Notes under the pieces: model-generated | What the model saw: the letters and a program-made list of their open reading frames with translations, nothing else | Databases searched by the model: none | What the model was told of the DNA's origin: nothing | Origin: Aulostomus chinensis | Taxonomy: Eukaryota > Chordata > Actinopteri > Syngnathiformes > Aulostomidae | Reading direction: 5' to 3' | NCBI GenBank assembly: GCA_037954235.1 | Contig: JBBMOA010000007.1 | Location: forward strand, 2,541,001-2,605,000 | Length of the DNA stretch: 64,000 bases | Program-made: the position numbers and the translations under genes | Part shown: positions 11,851 to 24,585 of the stretch, one piece after another | Numbering within the stretch: position 1 is the first letter of the stretch | Layout: every line of letters begins with the position of its first letter

Positions 11851-14800
11851 TGTATCCCCTTGCAAGGGCAGACTCTGTTCGGATGTTTGCATGTATGTGA
11901 CGTCTCCAGGCAAATGTAATTTGAAACGAGGCACAAGCACATAGTTATTAACATAACAATGACAACAAAGGTGGCAAAACCACAAGGACTCAGTAACTCT
12001 AATCTGAGTCATGATATTTTATTAACACTAAAAATGATCATTTGAATTCAGGCTGTTTTGTTTTTGTGCTTAAACATAAGCAGACTTGATGGACTATAAA
12101 ACGTGATCTTTCTGGATGTGCATTTAGGAAATGCTCCTCCTCCTCCCACACGCAGGTCTACCTCATCCATGTATGATCATAGTGCCTATTCAATAAACCG
12201 GGGAGTCGTAACTGGGCAGTCAGGAGTCGGCACGTCAGCCCTGCACTGCAGTTTTAGCGGTCATGTTGTCCAGTGACAGAGAGACTGATGGAGGACTCAA
12301 GAACCGTGCTTGGCCTCCTCCACTTCCCTTGAAGAGACCATTCACAGCCCAAAGAGCACAGTTAGTGATGATGGGAGGTTTTTCTACAAGACCACCTAGA
12401 TACCACTTCAGCATGTAGCACCGAAACCAAGAGCAGGAAGTAGCAGATGATATCACATGTGGCTGTGTGATGCACAAATACAGACAAGTGCTTTGTTTAT
12501 TATAAGACATGAAATATCATATATTTCCCCACAGACATGCAAGTTATTTTCATACTGTGTTTAAAGTTACCTAGTTTGGTGTCTGTATCTTCACCTCAAC
12601 TAGGACCAAACAGGCCTGTTCTTCTCTTCAAATGCAACTTCCTCAGGCTAGTGTGTGAGGATAAATAAACTCACAACTTTGTGTGAGTTCTCTCGTGTGT
12701 AGGCTGCTGTTTCTCTCCTGTGTCAACACACACAAGAGCATCCACTACTTAGCGCAATTTATGACTGCGTTGAAAAAATCCCTGTAATTAGTGTGGTTTT
12801 AACCCCATCGGCTGTGTACGCGCCACGTTTCGCCCTCAATAACAGTTTACAGAGGAGCCCACAACAACGTCCACCCACAGCGTGAGCGATGCAACAGGAC
12901 TGAAAACATGTCTAGGAGGTGACTGCCGCAGGTGACCTGAGATTTTTCCAAAAACGAGGCTGTGTCTTGTGGTGCCCTCCAAGCTGACCCCCCAATTACA
13001 CTCATGTTCAGCCACTTATTCATTTGTTTGGTCAAAGCAGAAATTTTGTCATGGCTGTTGCAATTGAAAGACTTTTTTATATACAATATTGCAATTATAA
13101 CATTTTTGTCAAGAGCTCACCCTCTGTCACACACATGTCTTAAATAGCCAAGAAACAACCGCTGACTCAAGAGGTGTCAGGGATCTTCATCACGGGGATG
13201 AAAACACGCTCCAAAACCAGAGGAAGAAGTTTCCTGGAGGAATGTAAGCAGGAAGTAGAAATATCTGCTTTGGCTGAGGGAACATTGAATTGATCGACTC
13301 AGAAATTGGTGTCTTGAGCTCACAGGGATGTGTTTTCCCTCCTGCACCACTTCTGTGTGACCCCAGGGTGCAGGAGGAGCCAGCCACCTAAATGTAGCTG
13401 ATGGCTAACAACATCCTCAGCGACAAAACTACAATAAAAACATCCAGAAACGTCCATTTTCAAACTCAGGAGCATCGTCCGGTATAACTCAGCTCTTCTT
13501 CTTCATCCAGCTGCTCTCTCCACAAACCCCTCCACTTGAGCTACGACCAATTGCAAGCACGAGTGGCTCAGTGCTCGCGTAGTGAGCCACCATGAACAGC
13601 TGAGACTGTCCTCATCCAACTGGTGGGGCAGTAAGACATCCTGAACCCTGAGTATGAGGGGAGGCCCTCCAGAGACCTGGGCCCTGCTGTAACAAATAGT
13701 AACTGGGGGCACTCACAGGGCCCAAACCTCGCCCAGACAACGAAAGGGATCTGCAGCAAAATGTTGCTATTAAAAGCTATTTTATAGCACACAGAATGCA
13801 GGAAACAATAGGTGATTTAAAAAAATGATTTGATGTAGTGCGTCCAGCAGAGAGCGCTCCAGTGCCTCCACTTTGTTTATTTTACTAGTTTATTTTGGTC
13901 TTCATTTAAATGATAATGAATGACATTGTTAAATACATGTTTTTTTAAGAAAGTGAGATACTTGTTGGAGAAATTAGCTTCTAACTTGACATGGTCATAT
14001 GGGCTCAGTATTGAAAGGGTCGGGTATCAGCCCAGAGACTCACTGCACCAGTGAACCCTTAATAAATCTGTTCCTTTCACCTTTCATGAATTATTCATCT
14101 ACCTGTAGTTTTACGCTGGTGGCAGGTGCACCACTCCATCCTCTGGCTTCCACTGTTTCTAATGTTTTTACTGTGTAACTGAAGACGGGAACGATAGTGT
14201 GTACAGGTGTATCCACTTGTTCCTCCTTGCATTGGTGTCTTCCTATGAAGCACCTGGGCTTGACTTGAGCGGGATAAGGTAAATAAATTTGCTGTGCTCA
14301 CACATTGGGATTTGTAGTTCTGTCCTGTGAGTCATAATTGTCTGCCATGATGGACTCGGGGGATGGGAGATGGATTAATCCAGAATAATTGTCGAGGGCC
14401 ATCTGTCTGTTTTCACGATCTGTCCATCTCTCACACCTTCACCACTCTGAAGGGTTGATTGCTCGCCGATTCATCACCTGATGGGCATATGACTGATTTT
14501 TTTCCATTTGGATAAATATTAAGGAAAGTTTTACATACGAAACACTTAATGGAAAGCAGCACAAGCTGGCAGACTGTTTCCACATTAAACACGTGTGAGG
14601 AAGTGAAGAGGTTTCCCTCAACTGTTAGCAGAGGCCTTTTGCACTGCTACATCCTGCTGCTACGGCGGCTACGACCGGCCCAGTGTGCACTTAGAATTCA
14701 GAGCGAATGCAGCTTTGAACTGATGGATGACAAACACTTCATGTTTGCATTCGCCTTCATTTGTACACAGTAGACATTTACTGTAGATACACGTAATCCA

Positions 14801-16700
14801 CCGATACAATGAATAAGACACTAGTGAAATATTGCGCGAAGGGAAACACAAAGGAATATAAAACAATCCGTGAGCCTCTCAGTTCTCTGCTTGGAGTTTT
14901 TATAATTTGCTCTAAATGCCAGTGATGGTCCCTGCATGCACACTGTGTCTCACACGGCTCTGCACAACCTGCAAGCGTTCCACGCACTAAAAATATCCAG
15001 GGTTTTCAAGTTGTTGTAGTTTTAAATAGTGTATCAGCAGCGTGATGATGATGAACGCCTTCACCAGTGGAGGAGAGGACCAACCAAGCCTGAAATATGC
15101 TGCTTTATGAAAGTTAGTCATGAAAGTGTGATGTGTTGTAGAACAATAGCGGCTGCTACTGAAGAGAAGTCGGGTCGGGCGGAACTAAAACTGTTAGGTT
15201 AGTTATGTAGTGCAGGCTGAGCTTAGCACAACCCAGTAGCCCTGCAGCAGGAACGTTCCAGAGTTTCTGTTGCAGGGCTACACAGCTTTCTGTTTAATGC
15301 TGGATAAATACAAGCCTGCGCGGCCTGTGGGCCTCTGAACCTCAACCGTGCGCCGTCCTGCAGTTACATCAGCACTCCGACGTGCAGCGGTCAGCTCTAT
15401 AGGATGTGTGCTTAGGCTGCAGGCTGTGTGACATACTTTAAACTGAATGAGTAATTGCATAACTCCATGCAAAGCTGTGAGGCTTAGAACGAGCAGAACA
15501 TCCGCTGAAGACATATAGAGGATGTTGTTGGGCAGCAACATGTGAGTATTTCGATAATCCTGCAAAGGTGAAATCACAGCAGATCCACACAGACCTCTGG
15601 TGCTCTCCAATTTATTTTCGGATCAGGGTACTTCAGAACCAGTTGATCTGCTCCGCTGAGCCGCTCCACTCGTCCGCATCTCCATGTTCAGGGGGTCAGA
15701 GGTGCGTTCCGGCGCCACCGGTAAACGACAAATTATTCTCGTTTGTGTGAGTAAATGTAATCCGATCCCCGTCCAGTTCATTCTGTGCAAATCTCATGTC
15801 GTCATACTGTAGCCTGTACTGTAGGAGCGCTTCAGCCTCATGCAGGCATGAGCAACCACACGCAGCATCATCCAACCGGGCTGCACGCTGCTCAGCGGGA
15901 GAAGCAAATCCAAGTCCACAGCAACCTTATACTCTTATACGTCATGTTACTGCTGGAAAGAGACGGCTTGCAAGTACTGTTACAATAACTATTGTTATTA
16001 TAATAATAATAATAAGAAGAAGAATAGTAATAATTGTATTATAATGTAAAGCAATATTCCAAAAAATCTAATAGTAATCTGTAATCTACAAATATTCCAT
16101 ATTCAGTGAGAAAGGAAGCAAATGCTAAGAACTTCATGAATAAAATCAGTTCCTGGCAGTAAACAAAAATATTCTTTTTATGTCCAGTTGTCTTTGTATG
16201 CCGTTCATTCATTGATTTAGTTTAATTGCGCGAGTCTTCCACTGCCGTGCTGCCTTTCCTGTCGTATTTATTTGCCTCCCGCTTCCGTGTTTCCTACTTT
16301 CCTATTGACTGCAACTCTGTCTTTATGGCCGCATCCATTGCAGTCCACGGTTTTTCAACGACGTCTAAGAAATAACATGAACATTCTATATTCAATCAAT
16401 TTGCACCAGCTTTGCCCTGAGCAAATGCCGACGGAGTGCGGATGTTTCTGCTTCAGATGACACATTCAACCAATCAAAAGACGCAAAGACATCTAAAAAA
16501 AAAAAAGGTTCCCAGCCCATTCTTAAATAAAGAAAAAATGAAGTATTCCTTCTGTAGTAGGCCAATTGTGTGAGAAATCAGTTTTATTATGACTTCGTTT
16601 TATTCATTTGTCCTTTGTAATTTGTCTTGTACATTGTGTATGAGTGTCTGTCTGGTATTTGCTACTTAGATGTTGTTATTTTCATATTAATATTAAAACA

Positions 16701-16740
16701 TTATTATTATTATTATTGTCTGTTGTTGTTGTTGTTGTTG
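16701..16740. repeat. (TTA)n followed by (TTG)n
   Basis: About six TTA units switch to about seven TTG units. The tract ends exactly where the CpG-rich promoter region begins. Translations as poly-Leu or poly-Tyr are artefacts. Confidence 0.9.
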
Positions 16741-17043
16741 TCCCGGCCCGTGCGTGCAGAGGCGTGCAGAGCGACGCTGCTCGCCGCCTCCATCGATGCG
16801 CTCGACGCTCGACTCTCTCACTGTACACCAAACTCGCTGCGCTCTGACCACTGCAACTTTTGCAGACTCCCCACTCCACAGACATGTCGCACAATAGCTG
16901 AAGGAAACCTGTCACCGCGGCTCATCCCGGGAGCCTCCACAGACACACCGCGGGTGGGATTTGACGCGCGGACCGTGCGGGCAGCCGCCTTCCTCACCTC
17001 GGACTCTTCGCTCGAACACGGCTGGACGGACAGGATCGGAATT

Positions 17044-17195
17044 ATGAGCCTTTTTCCCACTCATGAACGGGGCCAGTAATGCAGGAGACCGCGGCCACTC
17101 TCGCATCACTCTTTCAAGATGGCAGATTTTTATTGAGTTTTGAGCAGAAACGTCGCTTTATCTGTTTGCCATGAATTACAGACACCCTTGCACCG
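17044..17195 (+). promoter_or_regulatory. hipk2: 5' leader with a cluster of short upstream ORFs
   Basis: If the transcript includes this stretch, it contains several upstream ATGs before the hipk2 start at 17196. These are 17044-17079 (11 codons plus stop), 17063-17143, 17079-17174, 17119-17136, and an ATG at 17171. The last is out of frame with the main start and, in the spliced message, runs past the exon junction into exon 2 before stopping. Such overlapping uORFs usually lower main-frame initiation. A possible 3' splice site (ATGAATTACAG, ending at 17181) could remove all of these from the mature mRNA, so the role is conditional. Confidence 0.4.
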
Positions 17196-17214
17196 ATGGC
17201 CCCTGTATACGAAG
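17196..17214 (+). CDS. hipk2: hipk2 coding exon 1 (MAPVYE plus first base of Gly7)
   Basis: The exon encodes MAPVYE and then one base, G, before the donor GTAAGC at 17215. Joined to exon 2 (which begins GT ATG GCC), it gives MAPVYEGMASQVQVFSP. As recalled, mammalian HIPK2 starts MAPVYEGMAS in the same way; this N-terminal extension separates HIPK2 from HIPK1, which starts at MASQ. The agreement in both reading frame and intron phase (phase 1) makes the assignment strong despite only 19 bases. The start codon context is CACCGATGG: G at +4 but C at -3, so only moderate. The second in-frame ATG (Met8, in exon 2) has G at both -3 and +4 and could be used by leaky scanning. Exon 1 sits in the CpG-rich promoter region. 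Confidence 0.9.
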
Positions 17215-17478
17215 GTAAGCTGCCGCCGCGGCGCCACTGTACCGACGCAGGATCGCTGCTGATACGGAGCACGGAGATGCGTTGGCTCCTCTCCTCTCAC
17301 TGTCAGATTGTTCAGCAGACAGTAGCGAGATCTGCGTGATATTTTTAAACCTACCGCACGCACGCAGGCTGTCACATTCCCCGCACTTTGCGCACTTTTC
17401 AGTTCCAAAAACATTAGCAGCCGAAATGCTCAGTCAGATGGTGTTGTCCGATAAAACAGCCAGGCAAGCCCATGCTGC

Positions 17479-17485
17479 ACACGCG

Positions 17486-17545
<60 letters not shown>
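17479..17545. repeat. (CG)n/(CA)n compound microsatellite
   Basis: A short CG alternating run leads into about 26 CA units, lying about 265 bases downstream of exon 1 in intron 1. The tract is alternating purine-pyrimidine throughout and potentially Z-forming next to the promoter. Confidence 0.97.
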
Positions 17546-17548
<3 letters not shown>

Positions 17549-19371
17549 CATTATGTGTATGTAGACACCTGGAAATGTGTTTGCGGGCTGGAAACGCTGC
17601 TGCTTTTCACTCATTGTTTCAGTTCTCGTGGAAGTGCCTGACCCGCGGTGTTCCTGCGTGTCGGCGCATTCATCTCAACGCGTTATTTGTCTCCCGGAAA
17701 CCAAAGGAAAGCTTGAAAACAGCACATTCGTAATAGCTGCAGCGATGTGCCTGTAATCCAATTGTGAGAACACCAGCCAGCAGCCCTCATGCTTCTCCCT
17801 CTCTCTCCCCCCTCAGAAATTGGCTGGCGTGCAGCCTTTTAAAGAAATCATTCCAAGTGTGTTTTCACACATAAGCGACAGCCTGTGTGCTCTGGTTGCC
17901 TGCTCGGTCAGTGTGGCTTCTACATGTGAAACAATGCCCCTAAGATGAATGAGCCAACTGCGCTGCTGTAAGAAAATAGAATGCAGTTGTGTGTTGTATT
18001 GTGTTTGAATGCAGCTGCACTGGAGCCTGCAGAGACGCTCTCAACGGCGGACACACACGAGTATTCTCAGAGCAGTTGTGCAGGTGCTCTTATGCAAATT
18101 GCAATGTTGCACAAAGCAAATAATGACCCTTCCAATATGTATTTATGAGCAGCCTCATGGTTCACTGCTGCTCTATAGTCCCTCTGCTGGCAGTCCACAG
18201 AAACCCTTCCTGCCTCCTCAAATCACCATTTAGAAACATTTTAAAGTAGTAACAGTTACACAAATATCAAAAAGTGCGTTTTTGAAAGGAATATTTAGGT
18301 TAAGTGCAGTACCATGAAGTACAACATGGCAGCTAAGTGAGTTGTTTGTGTCCCTATAGGCTCAGATCTGGGCGTCGAAGCTTCCAGGCATGTATAGCCT
18401 GAGACGCCAGTGTCTCAAGATGAAAAGGAAAGTTGAAATGAGACGCCTATGCAAAAGGTAATTAGTGTAAATTACATTCCCTGGCTTTTCCCCTCACCAC
18501 AGAGAGGAGGAGAAGGGAAGGGAGAGAGGCGGCAGGGGGAATTAATTACCTCGCCTGTCCTCCTCAGTGTTGGAGAGGGCTGTTATGGGGAGCAGTTGTG
18601 GAAATGACCAAAGTCTCCGCTGGAAAATAGGTTTTGGGGGCCCTTCTTGTAGAATAAGACGGGCTATTACAATGATTACTCTCCCGTGGCTACGGGGCAC
18701 CTATTACCTTAAATCTGGATGATTTACTACTTCCTTCAACAGTTTCAAGTTGAGCTCATTACAGGTGAACACTTCTGTTTGCTAAACTTGATTTCAACCA
18801 TTCATCAGGATTGAGTTTTGAGGAGGACCCAGATATGTTGGTTATGCTTCTGTCTCGTCTCCCCCCTCATGTTTGTCCGTCTTTGGTTCTTCTTTGCTCA
18901 GACTCGAGACCGACAGGCAGGCCTGTCGGCAGCAGCGCAGCCGTCCGATCACCCAGGGTGCCTGATCTCATAACGCAAACTGACACCTTGATGGATGTCG
19001 AATGAACAGGTCCTGCAGCCCCCAGCGGCAGGAAAGCTAATATTCAGAAGCCACAGCCGAAGCGTCTATCCTGGCTAGATGTCTGCGTTCATGCACGCGT
19101 GTCTCTGTCTGTGACTGTAACGGTTCTAGCATGTGCCGCCGTCGGCCTGCGAGGGGATTAGACAGCTGCACAACTGGGCACCAGACAGGAAGGCTACTTC
19201 ATTTGTTTCCAGTCAATTCCAGAGAGGACTTGTCCACTCCTGCCTGGGAAAAAGGACATGAGTCAGACGCTGATGATGATGGCGCTGATGACAGACGATG
19301 CCGCATCAAAGGCAGATTAATCTTTTATCCGTCCACGCTGGCACTGTATGTTAATGTGACTCCGGGTTGGC

Positions 19372-19790
19372 TCATAGCTGCTGCACAGAGGCAACACTGG
19401 GCACCCTGGCTGAGAGGAAGCGTCCCTCTGAGGAGGACAGAGGACAGACTTTCCCAGAATCGACCCTCAGCTGTCTGTCTCCCTCCTTCCTCCCCTCACG
19501 CTTGTTTGGAGCTGGTTGATTGATATCTTCCTCACAGGCCGCGACCCAGGTTGCGAGTCCAAGGTTGCGCCTTTTTAAACTTTCATTAGAATTGCAGGAA
19601 GAGCCCTTGGGGCCTTCGGGGGCCACGGCAGCACCACACCTTGTGGCAGAGTCTGGGGAACCGAGGGTGGAGTCACTGTCCACAGTGGAGACAGAACGGC
19701 CTGGGGAGGGGAGAGAGCGAGGCTGCTGATAAGAGATGGAGTGATAGTTAAACAGCCAGTCATCAATCTGCAAACCCTTGTAGGTGCCAT
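19372..19790 (-). other. Protein-like antisense reading frame, unassigned
   Basis: On the - strand a frame stays open from about 19806, where a TGA lies upstream, down to about 19372. It contains the stretches KGLQIDDWLFNYHSISYQQP, STVDSDSTLGSPDS and GSSCNSNESLKRR, whose composition (Ser/Pro/Asp-rich plus a WLFNYHS segment) looks more like real protein than the low-complexity frames elsewhere. I do not recognise a family. There is no clear ATG at the start, and a neighbouring frame (HRVNKEIRKQLVKVKTR) just upstream might be a frameshifted part. It could be a decayed processed pseudogene, an exon of an antisense gene, or chance. On the + strand a plausible 3' splice site (TCTTCCTCACAG) lies at about 19528-19539, so either strand is possible. 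Confidence 0.2.
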
Positions 19791-20070
19791 TGTGAATGTT
19801 TATCTCTTGTTTTCACTTTCACCAGCTGCTTTCTGATCTCCTTGTTGACCCGATGCATCGCCGTATGACTTGTTTGCTGGGAAAGGGTTATGAAAATGGA
19901 TAAGCTGTCTTTACAAGTGTGGCTTTTGCATTATTCAAAGCTTCCTTCCTGAAAAGGAAGTGAAATCCAGTGTTCAGGGATTCTTTGTGCTATTGATTTG
20001 TTGAAGCATTTAGTGGAAGAAGCAGAGGCTTTTGGGGAGAGATAGAATTTGAGTTTTTGTTGAGATGAGG

Positions 20071-20106
20071 TGTGTGCGTGTGTGTGTGTGTGTGTGCGTG
20101 TGCGCA

Positions 20107-20143
<37 letters not shown>
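20071..20143. repeat. (TG)n microsatellite with GCGTG interruptions
   Basis: Two TG blocks are separated by CGTGTGCGCATGTGAG. It is one of a pair of TG tracts less than 100 bases apart (next at 20236). Confidence 0.96.
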
Positions 20144-20144
<1 letters not shown>

Positions 20145-20234
20145 AAAGACAGGGGAATATGTGAACTCTCTTATGTGGTGAAATAGTTCACAGGTGTGAT
20201 CTGAGGGTTTTGGAAACAGATGGAGGTGGGGGCT

Positions 20235-20235
<1 letters not shown>

Positions 20236-20281
<46 letters not shown>
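20236..20281. repeat. (TG)n microsatellite, perfect
   Basis: About 23 uninterrupted TG units, followed by a purine-rich GAGAGGGGGG stretch. Confidence 0.97.
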
Positions 20282-20283
<2 letters not shown>

Positions 20284-20746
20284 AGAGGGGGGTCTCGTCT
20301 GCCTGAGCTGAAAGGACAGGTTAGCAGGGGCCAGGCTGACATCAGAGGCCCAGCCTTGAATACGTATGGTGATTTCAGAGGACTCAACTCCTCGTTTTTT
20401 GCAGATTTCTCTGGAGTAAAACTGCTCTCGCCACATCATTCCGTTTGCTCTTTTTTCTCATAGAGGAAATTCAATAGAGATGCAAGGGGACTTTGCAATT
20501 CTCATTTTCTCGTCAGCCAGTAAGTCTCCCGTTTTAGTGCCTCTGCCATATGTTCCAGTGTCTCTCGACAGCGACTGTGAAAGCCAGGCTCCGAGGTCCT
20601 TCAAGTGGCAGACCACATCAGTTGCTGACTTTAGTTAATTTTTATCGAAGGAGAGGAGAGAGGCTGGCTGGGATCGAGCAGCAATCCTGTTGACTGCTGC
20701 TTACACAAGGCATTTCCGTGATGGTTGTCATGCATATGTGAAGCAG

Positions 20747-20764
20747 CCCCCCCCCCCCCCCCCC
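20747..20764. repeat. Poly-C (18)
   Basis: Eighteen C in a row on the + strand. The length is likely to be assembly-sensitive. Confidence 0.95.
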
Positions 20765-23700
20765 GTGTAAAGTTGTTGCACTGTAAAGTGTCAGTTAGTG
20801 TGAAACAGCTGCCTCTGACTCTGAGCAGCCAGCCCTGAATATCAGGCATCTTACAGTTGCTCCACTAGTAAACGTGAAAAGCCACGGCTGTCAAGAGACA
20901 GAAACAAATGCAATTAATTAATCGTTGCGAATCAAAAAGATCAATTTTAGCTGCAACTTGCAGGTAAAATATTTCAATTTGGTGAAAGTGTGAATGAATG
21001 ATAAGATTGTGCATTCAGCAACACTTTTTATTGTTCATAGCTAATAATTGTCGTCACCATCACAAATATGAGGCAAATGCGCCGTCCAGAGCATCCCAGG
21101 CCACAGTTGCACAGGAAGTAACGGCAGCGCTTCTCTGCCGCTTCTGTCAGTATTTCATCCAACGACACGTGGCTTCTTCTTCCTGCTGTAATTGAGCATC
21201 GCAGGGATGATGTGTGTTTGAACGCCAACCTGGAAGTTGGCTGCTTGCTGGTTTCCCTCGACCAGTAGACAATGGGATTATTATCCTTTACTAATCTCAA
21301 CAAGTGAACACCACTTCAATGATTTTCAAGAACAAAGCTAATGTCAGGCTATCCCTGAACTACCCTGTGGTCACATTACTCCATCATGCACGGTATTTAC
21401 CAATTAAAACTTAAAATATCTTCAGCTTGTTTAAAGCGCTGACCTTATTTCATGCATGTAAGTGAAACCCATTCAGAAATCCCATCACTGACAGGAGGGA
21501 ACAGGACGCTCAACAGTGCTAACTTAGTTCTGGGTTTTCAGGATTCATTTTTACGCCAGCTTATTTGTGGTAATTCAGACGCAGCTGAGCTGTATTGATT
21601 TGGTCCACTGGTGGCTCACAGCTCTCCATTCACCAGATAATTCCACGCATGAGGTCAGGACAAGGATGTGTCAACTTTTGAAAAAAATGCCACATGTGTT
21701 ATTGAAACTGGACTTGTTGTATCAGGTGTGACAATGCAGCAAAGAGAATGAGAAGACATCAAATACACTCACAGGAAAGTGGTCCTCTTAGTTGCTGTGT
21801 GCGGAAACAAAGAGTTCAGCTACAAGTTTCTGTGAACGCTCCTCCTGCCTCCAGTCTTTATCACTAAATTCGACTTGATTTGCAGAATTTGGGAAACTGT
21901 TTTCTGCTTTTCTGTGGGAGGGCACTGCCCCTCCCAGAAATACCTCCCTGTGTATTGGTATCAGCATGATAAGATGCTAAAAGCGATGTTGTCAGTAGCT
22001 GCTCAGCAGAGCCGAGGATGAGATGCGTTGAGGAGTGTGATGCAGACAGTCTCAGCTCCCTGTGACACATCCGTCGCTTTGATCTGAACAAAGGTTTATA
22101 TTTAATGCTTGAAAGTGAGTCAAAAAAGGCCTGGCAGTAACGAGGCCTGTTAAGGAATAATTACACAGGGATTCCTGGAGCATAAAGGGCACTTTATATG
22201 CTGAGGGTGTCAAATCTTTTTTTTTTTTGTATAAGATTGCACAGTGAGCATGATTTGCATTTTGCTCGTATGCCATATATTGCATGCTCACTTTGCAATC
22301 TCTCATCATCCACCAATGACCCCCCTCTAATTCCCACATCCACTCTGCTTCTCCCTGCCCCACCCCCACATCTATCTCTTATCTGCCCTTCCATCCTGCT
22401 CTGTTTGTTGATAAGCCGAGAGGCCATTGGCCAGCACACATGGTGCCCATGTGACACTTCAGCAACAGCCTGACGGCCAGATTGTAAAGCGCCTGTGTGT
22501 AATTGGAGGCTGGTTTGAGAAGAGGTCTGGCTACTGCAGCTTTTTTGTTCTCCCCCATCGTAACCCCCACCCAAAACCCCTCACAGTCACCCCCTGGCTG
22601 GTCTGTCTTATTGCTCTGTCCCATCACTAACCCCCCACAGCAAACCACCGGTACATATTGTCCTGGCTCGTAATCCTATTGTTTGTGACACCCTGTACAC
22701 TCTGGAAGAGATGTGCCTGCTGGTTGTATTCATCGCCGGCTCATCTGGCCTTTCAAGCTGACATGTCACATGTACACAGGTAGCAAATAACCAAGTTGAA
22801 GAAAACCTCTAATGTGCTCTGAAGACCTGCGATGATGCGAGGAGGTCTTGCAAGTGGATGGCGAGGGCAGCTCACGCGCTCCCAAACACTCCATTTAAAA
22901 CAAAAGATTCAAGCCGTCTCTTCATATTACATGAAGAGCAGAGTGAAAAATGCTTTGCAGTTTTTAATCAAGCCTTTCATAAGCTCCACATTTTTCTTCC
23001 CCTTCAGAGGGAAAGACAGTTAAAGGAGGGGGAAGGGGAGTCTTTACAGATATATTAAAATGAGTAAAGAAGAGAGATTAGGCTGCTTTGTAGACTCTGG
23101 TATTCATTGACACAGTGGGCTCTACCATGTGTGGCCAGCCAGCGTGGACTAAGTGCCGCTGCCAGCCTCATCACCACTCCTGGCTCCAGCCCCTCTCGGT
23201 CATGGAAGGGAAGTGGAGCGATGGGCGGCTGCTGGCGGCCCCTTCACAGATGGCTGCAGGTACAGCGCTACGCTTGGCTAGTAACCAAAGAACTTCAAAG
23301 CTCAGACAAGCGTTCAAGCCCATTTCGGTCCAGAGCCAGGAGGCAAAAGATAGGGAATAGTGAAAGGAGACAGCAATAGGCAAGGACCGGGCAAGTCAAA
23401 AGAGTCAACAGGCATGGAAATGAGCCGCTACAACCCTCTGCTCTTTCACCTGTCACATTCTCAGCACTATTTCCTCTCATATTCTTCCTCACAAACTCAC
23501 ATCATCCTTCTTCCTTCATTCAGTCCCTGCACATTTTCCTCTCGTTCTGCACACGCACACGCTGTGCTTCTCATTATTCTATTACTGTGTGAGGACACAT
23601 CCCCATGCAAGCAATAAAAGGAAAACTCTCCGACAGCTGCCCCTCCCAAACGTGGGCTTTTGTTTTGTTTCTTAATTTTTTGCACCAGTCCCTTAACTAG

Positions 23701-24572
23701 CAGGTACACATCAAAAGATGCTGCCGGTGGAAGTGCCAGCAAGTGCGACTCGAAATCAGATCGTTGAGGTTATCGAATGTCTAATTTATGAAAGGCAGGA
23801 AAACGTCATTGGAGAATATTTAATATTCACTTGTGCGGCTAACAACTGAGTTCTTATGAGCTTTCAAGACGTGACTTTGAGGGAGCAACGTCACAAAGTC
23901 AATGATTCCGTTCCACGATCCGGCGGCACCTCTGTCCTGACACGAGGAAACCTTGAATGTTGAGAATCTCCACAGCTGCAGGTCTGCTGGCTGAAGAATC
24001 TCCTTCAGCGCTGTTTGGGGATTTTTGTAGATGTTCTGCACATGAAGGGCTCACGCAGCTGTTGAGAAAGTTTGCGCTCACAAACCGGAAGTAATAAAGA
24101 CATTTACCACTGGAGAGGTTGCTCATGCACGAGTCACGTCTGATGGGTCCTCAGGAGCAGCAGGAGCAGCACAGTTGATGTTTGCAGGTGCATAAAGACC
24201 AGACTTCAGACGCTCTTCAGACATGGCAGGTTAACGTAGCTTGATGGGCCAGGCTTCACTTCCCTGCTCTACACGCAAACAAACACATTCTGCAAAACCA
24301 GCTACAATTTAACCAGTGTGGGGTCGCGGTCTTTTACAGACTGGGTCTATTTGTCAGTGTGTTCATGGCAAACCGAATCATCCAAGCCCAGGGTTAGACC
24401 CAGCGGGTCTGACCCCCCAGGTCATGAGGCACGCAAATAATTAGCAAACTGTCTTTACCTCACCAGGGAGACTCACGTATACGTCTTCATACTCTTAGAC
24501 GAAAGCGCATCAGAAGAAACACCTTTTGTTGCTCAGAAGCTATAGAGTAGACTCCAGTATCATGTAGTATAA

Positions 24573-24585
24573 GGGGGGGGGGGGG
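24573..24585. repeat. Poly-G (13)
   Basis: Thirteen G in a row on the + strand inside otherwise ordinary intron sequence. Confidence 0.95.

Larger units (their letters stand above)
1..16699. other. Upstream intergenic region, no supported gene
   Basis: No reading frame here shows a recognisable protein family. The longest ones (for example 1646-2047 + and 9187-9558 -) have no domain signature and no exon structure I can defend. In mammals TBXAS1 lies upstream of HIPK2; I looked for a cytochrome P450 haem-binding motif on both strands and saw none. The stretch holds microsatellites, a transposon-like repeat near 4.2-4.5 kb, an inverted repeat near 7.5 kb and a diverged local duplication near 11.4-11.85 kb, each listed separately. 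Short terminal or 5' exons of a neighbouring gene could be missed by eye. Confidence 0.7.
16741..17300 (+). promoter_or_regulatory. hipk2: CpG-rich promoter/5'UTR region of hipk2
   Basis: CpG dinucleotides are dense here: about ten in the first 60 bases, eight in 16921-16980 and nine in 17221-17280. The flanking DNA is CpG-poor. The start codon of the first coding exon lies inside, which fits a CpG-island promoter. No TATA box stands out. A YY1-like element CAAGATGGCAG sits at 17116-17126, about 75 bases before the start codon. The transcription start site and any non-coding first exon cannot be placed from sequence alone. Confidence 0.75.

Noticed and set aside
1..17000. tbxas1 exons expected upstream of hipk2 by mammalian synteny
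   Set aside because: No cytochrome P450 motif was seen on either strand. Any such gene must lie beyond the left edge or have only short 5' exons here that I cannot recognise.
16627..17079. 150-codon + strand frame over the promoter as a protein
   Set aside because: It starts in a TTA/TTG simple repeat and runs across the CpG-rich leader in an arbitrary frame. The true hipk2 start is at 17196 in another context.
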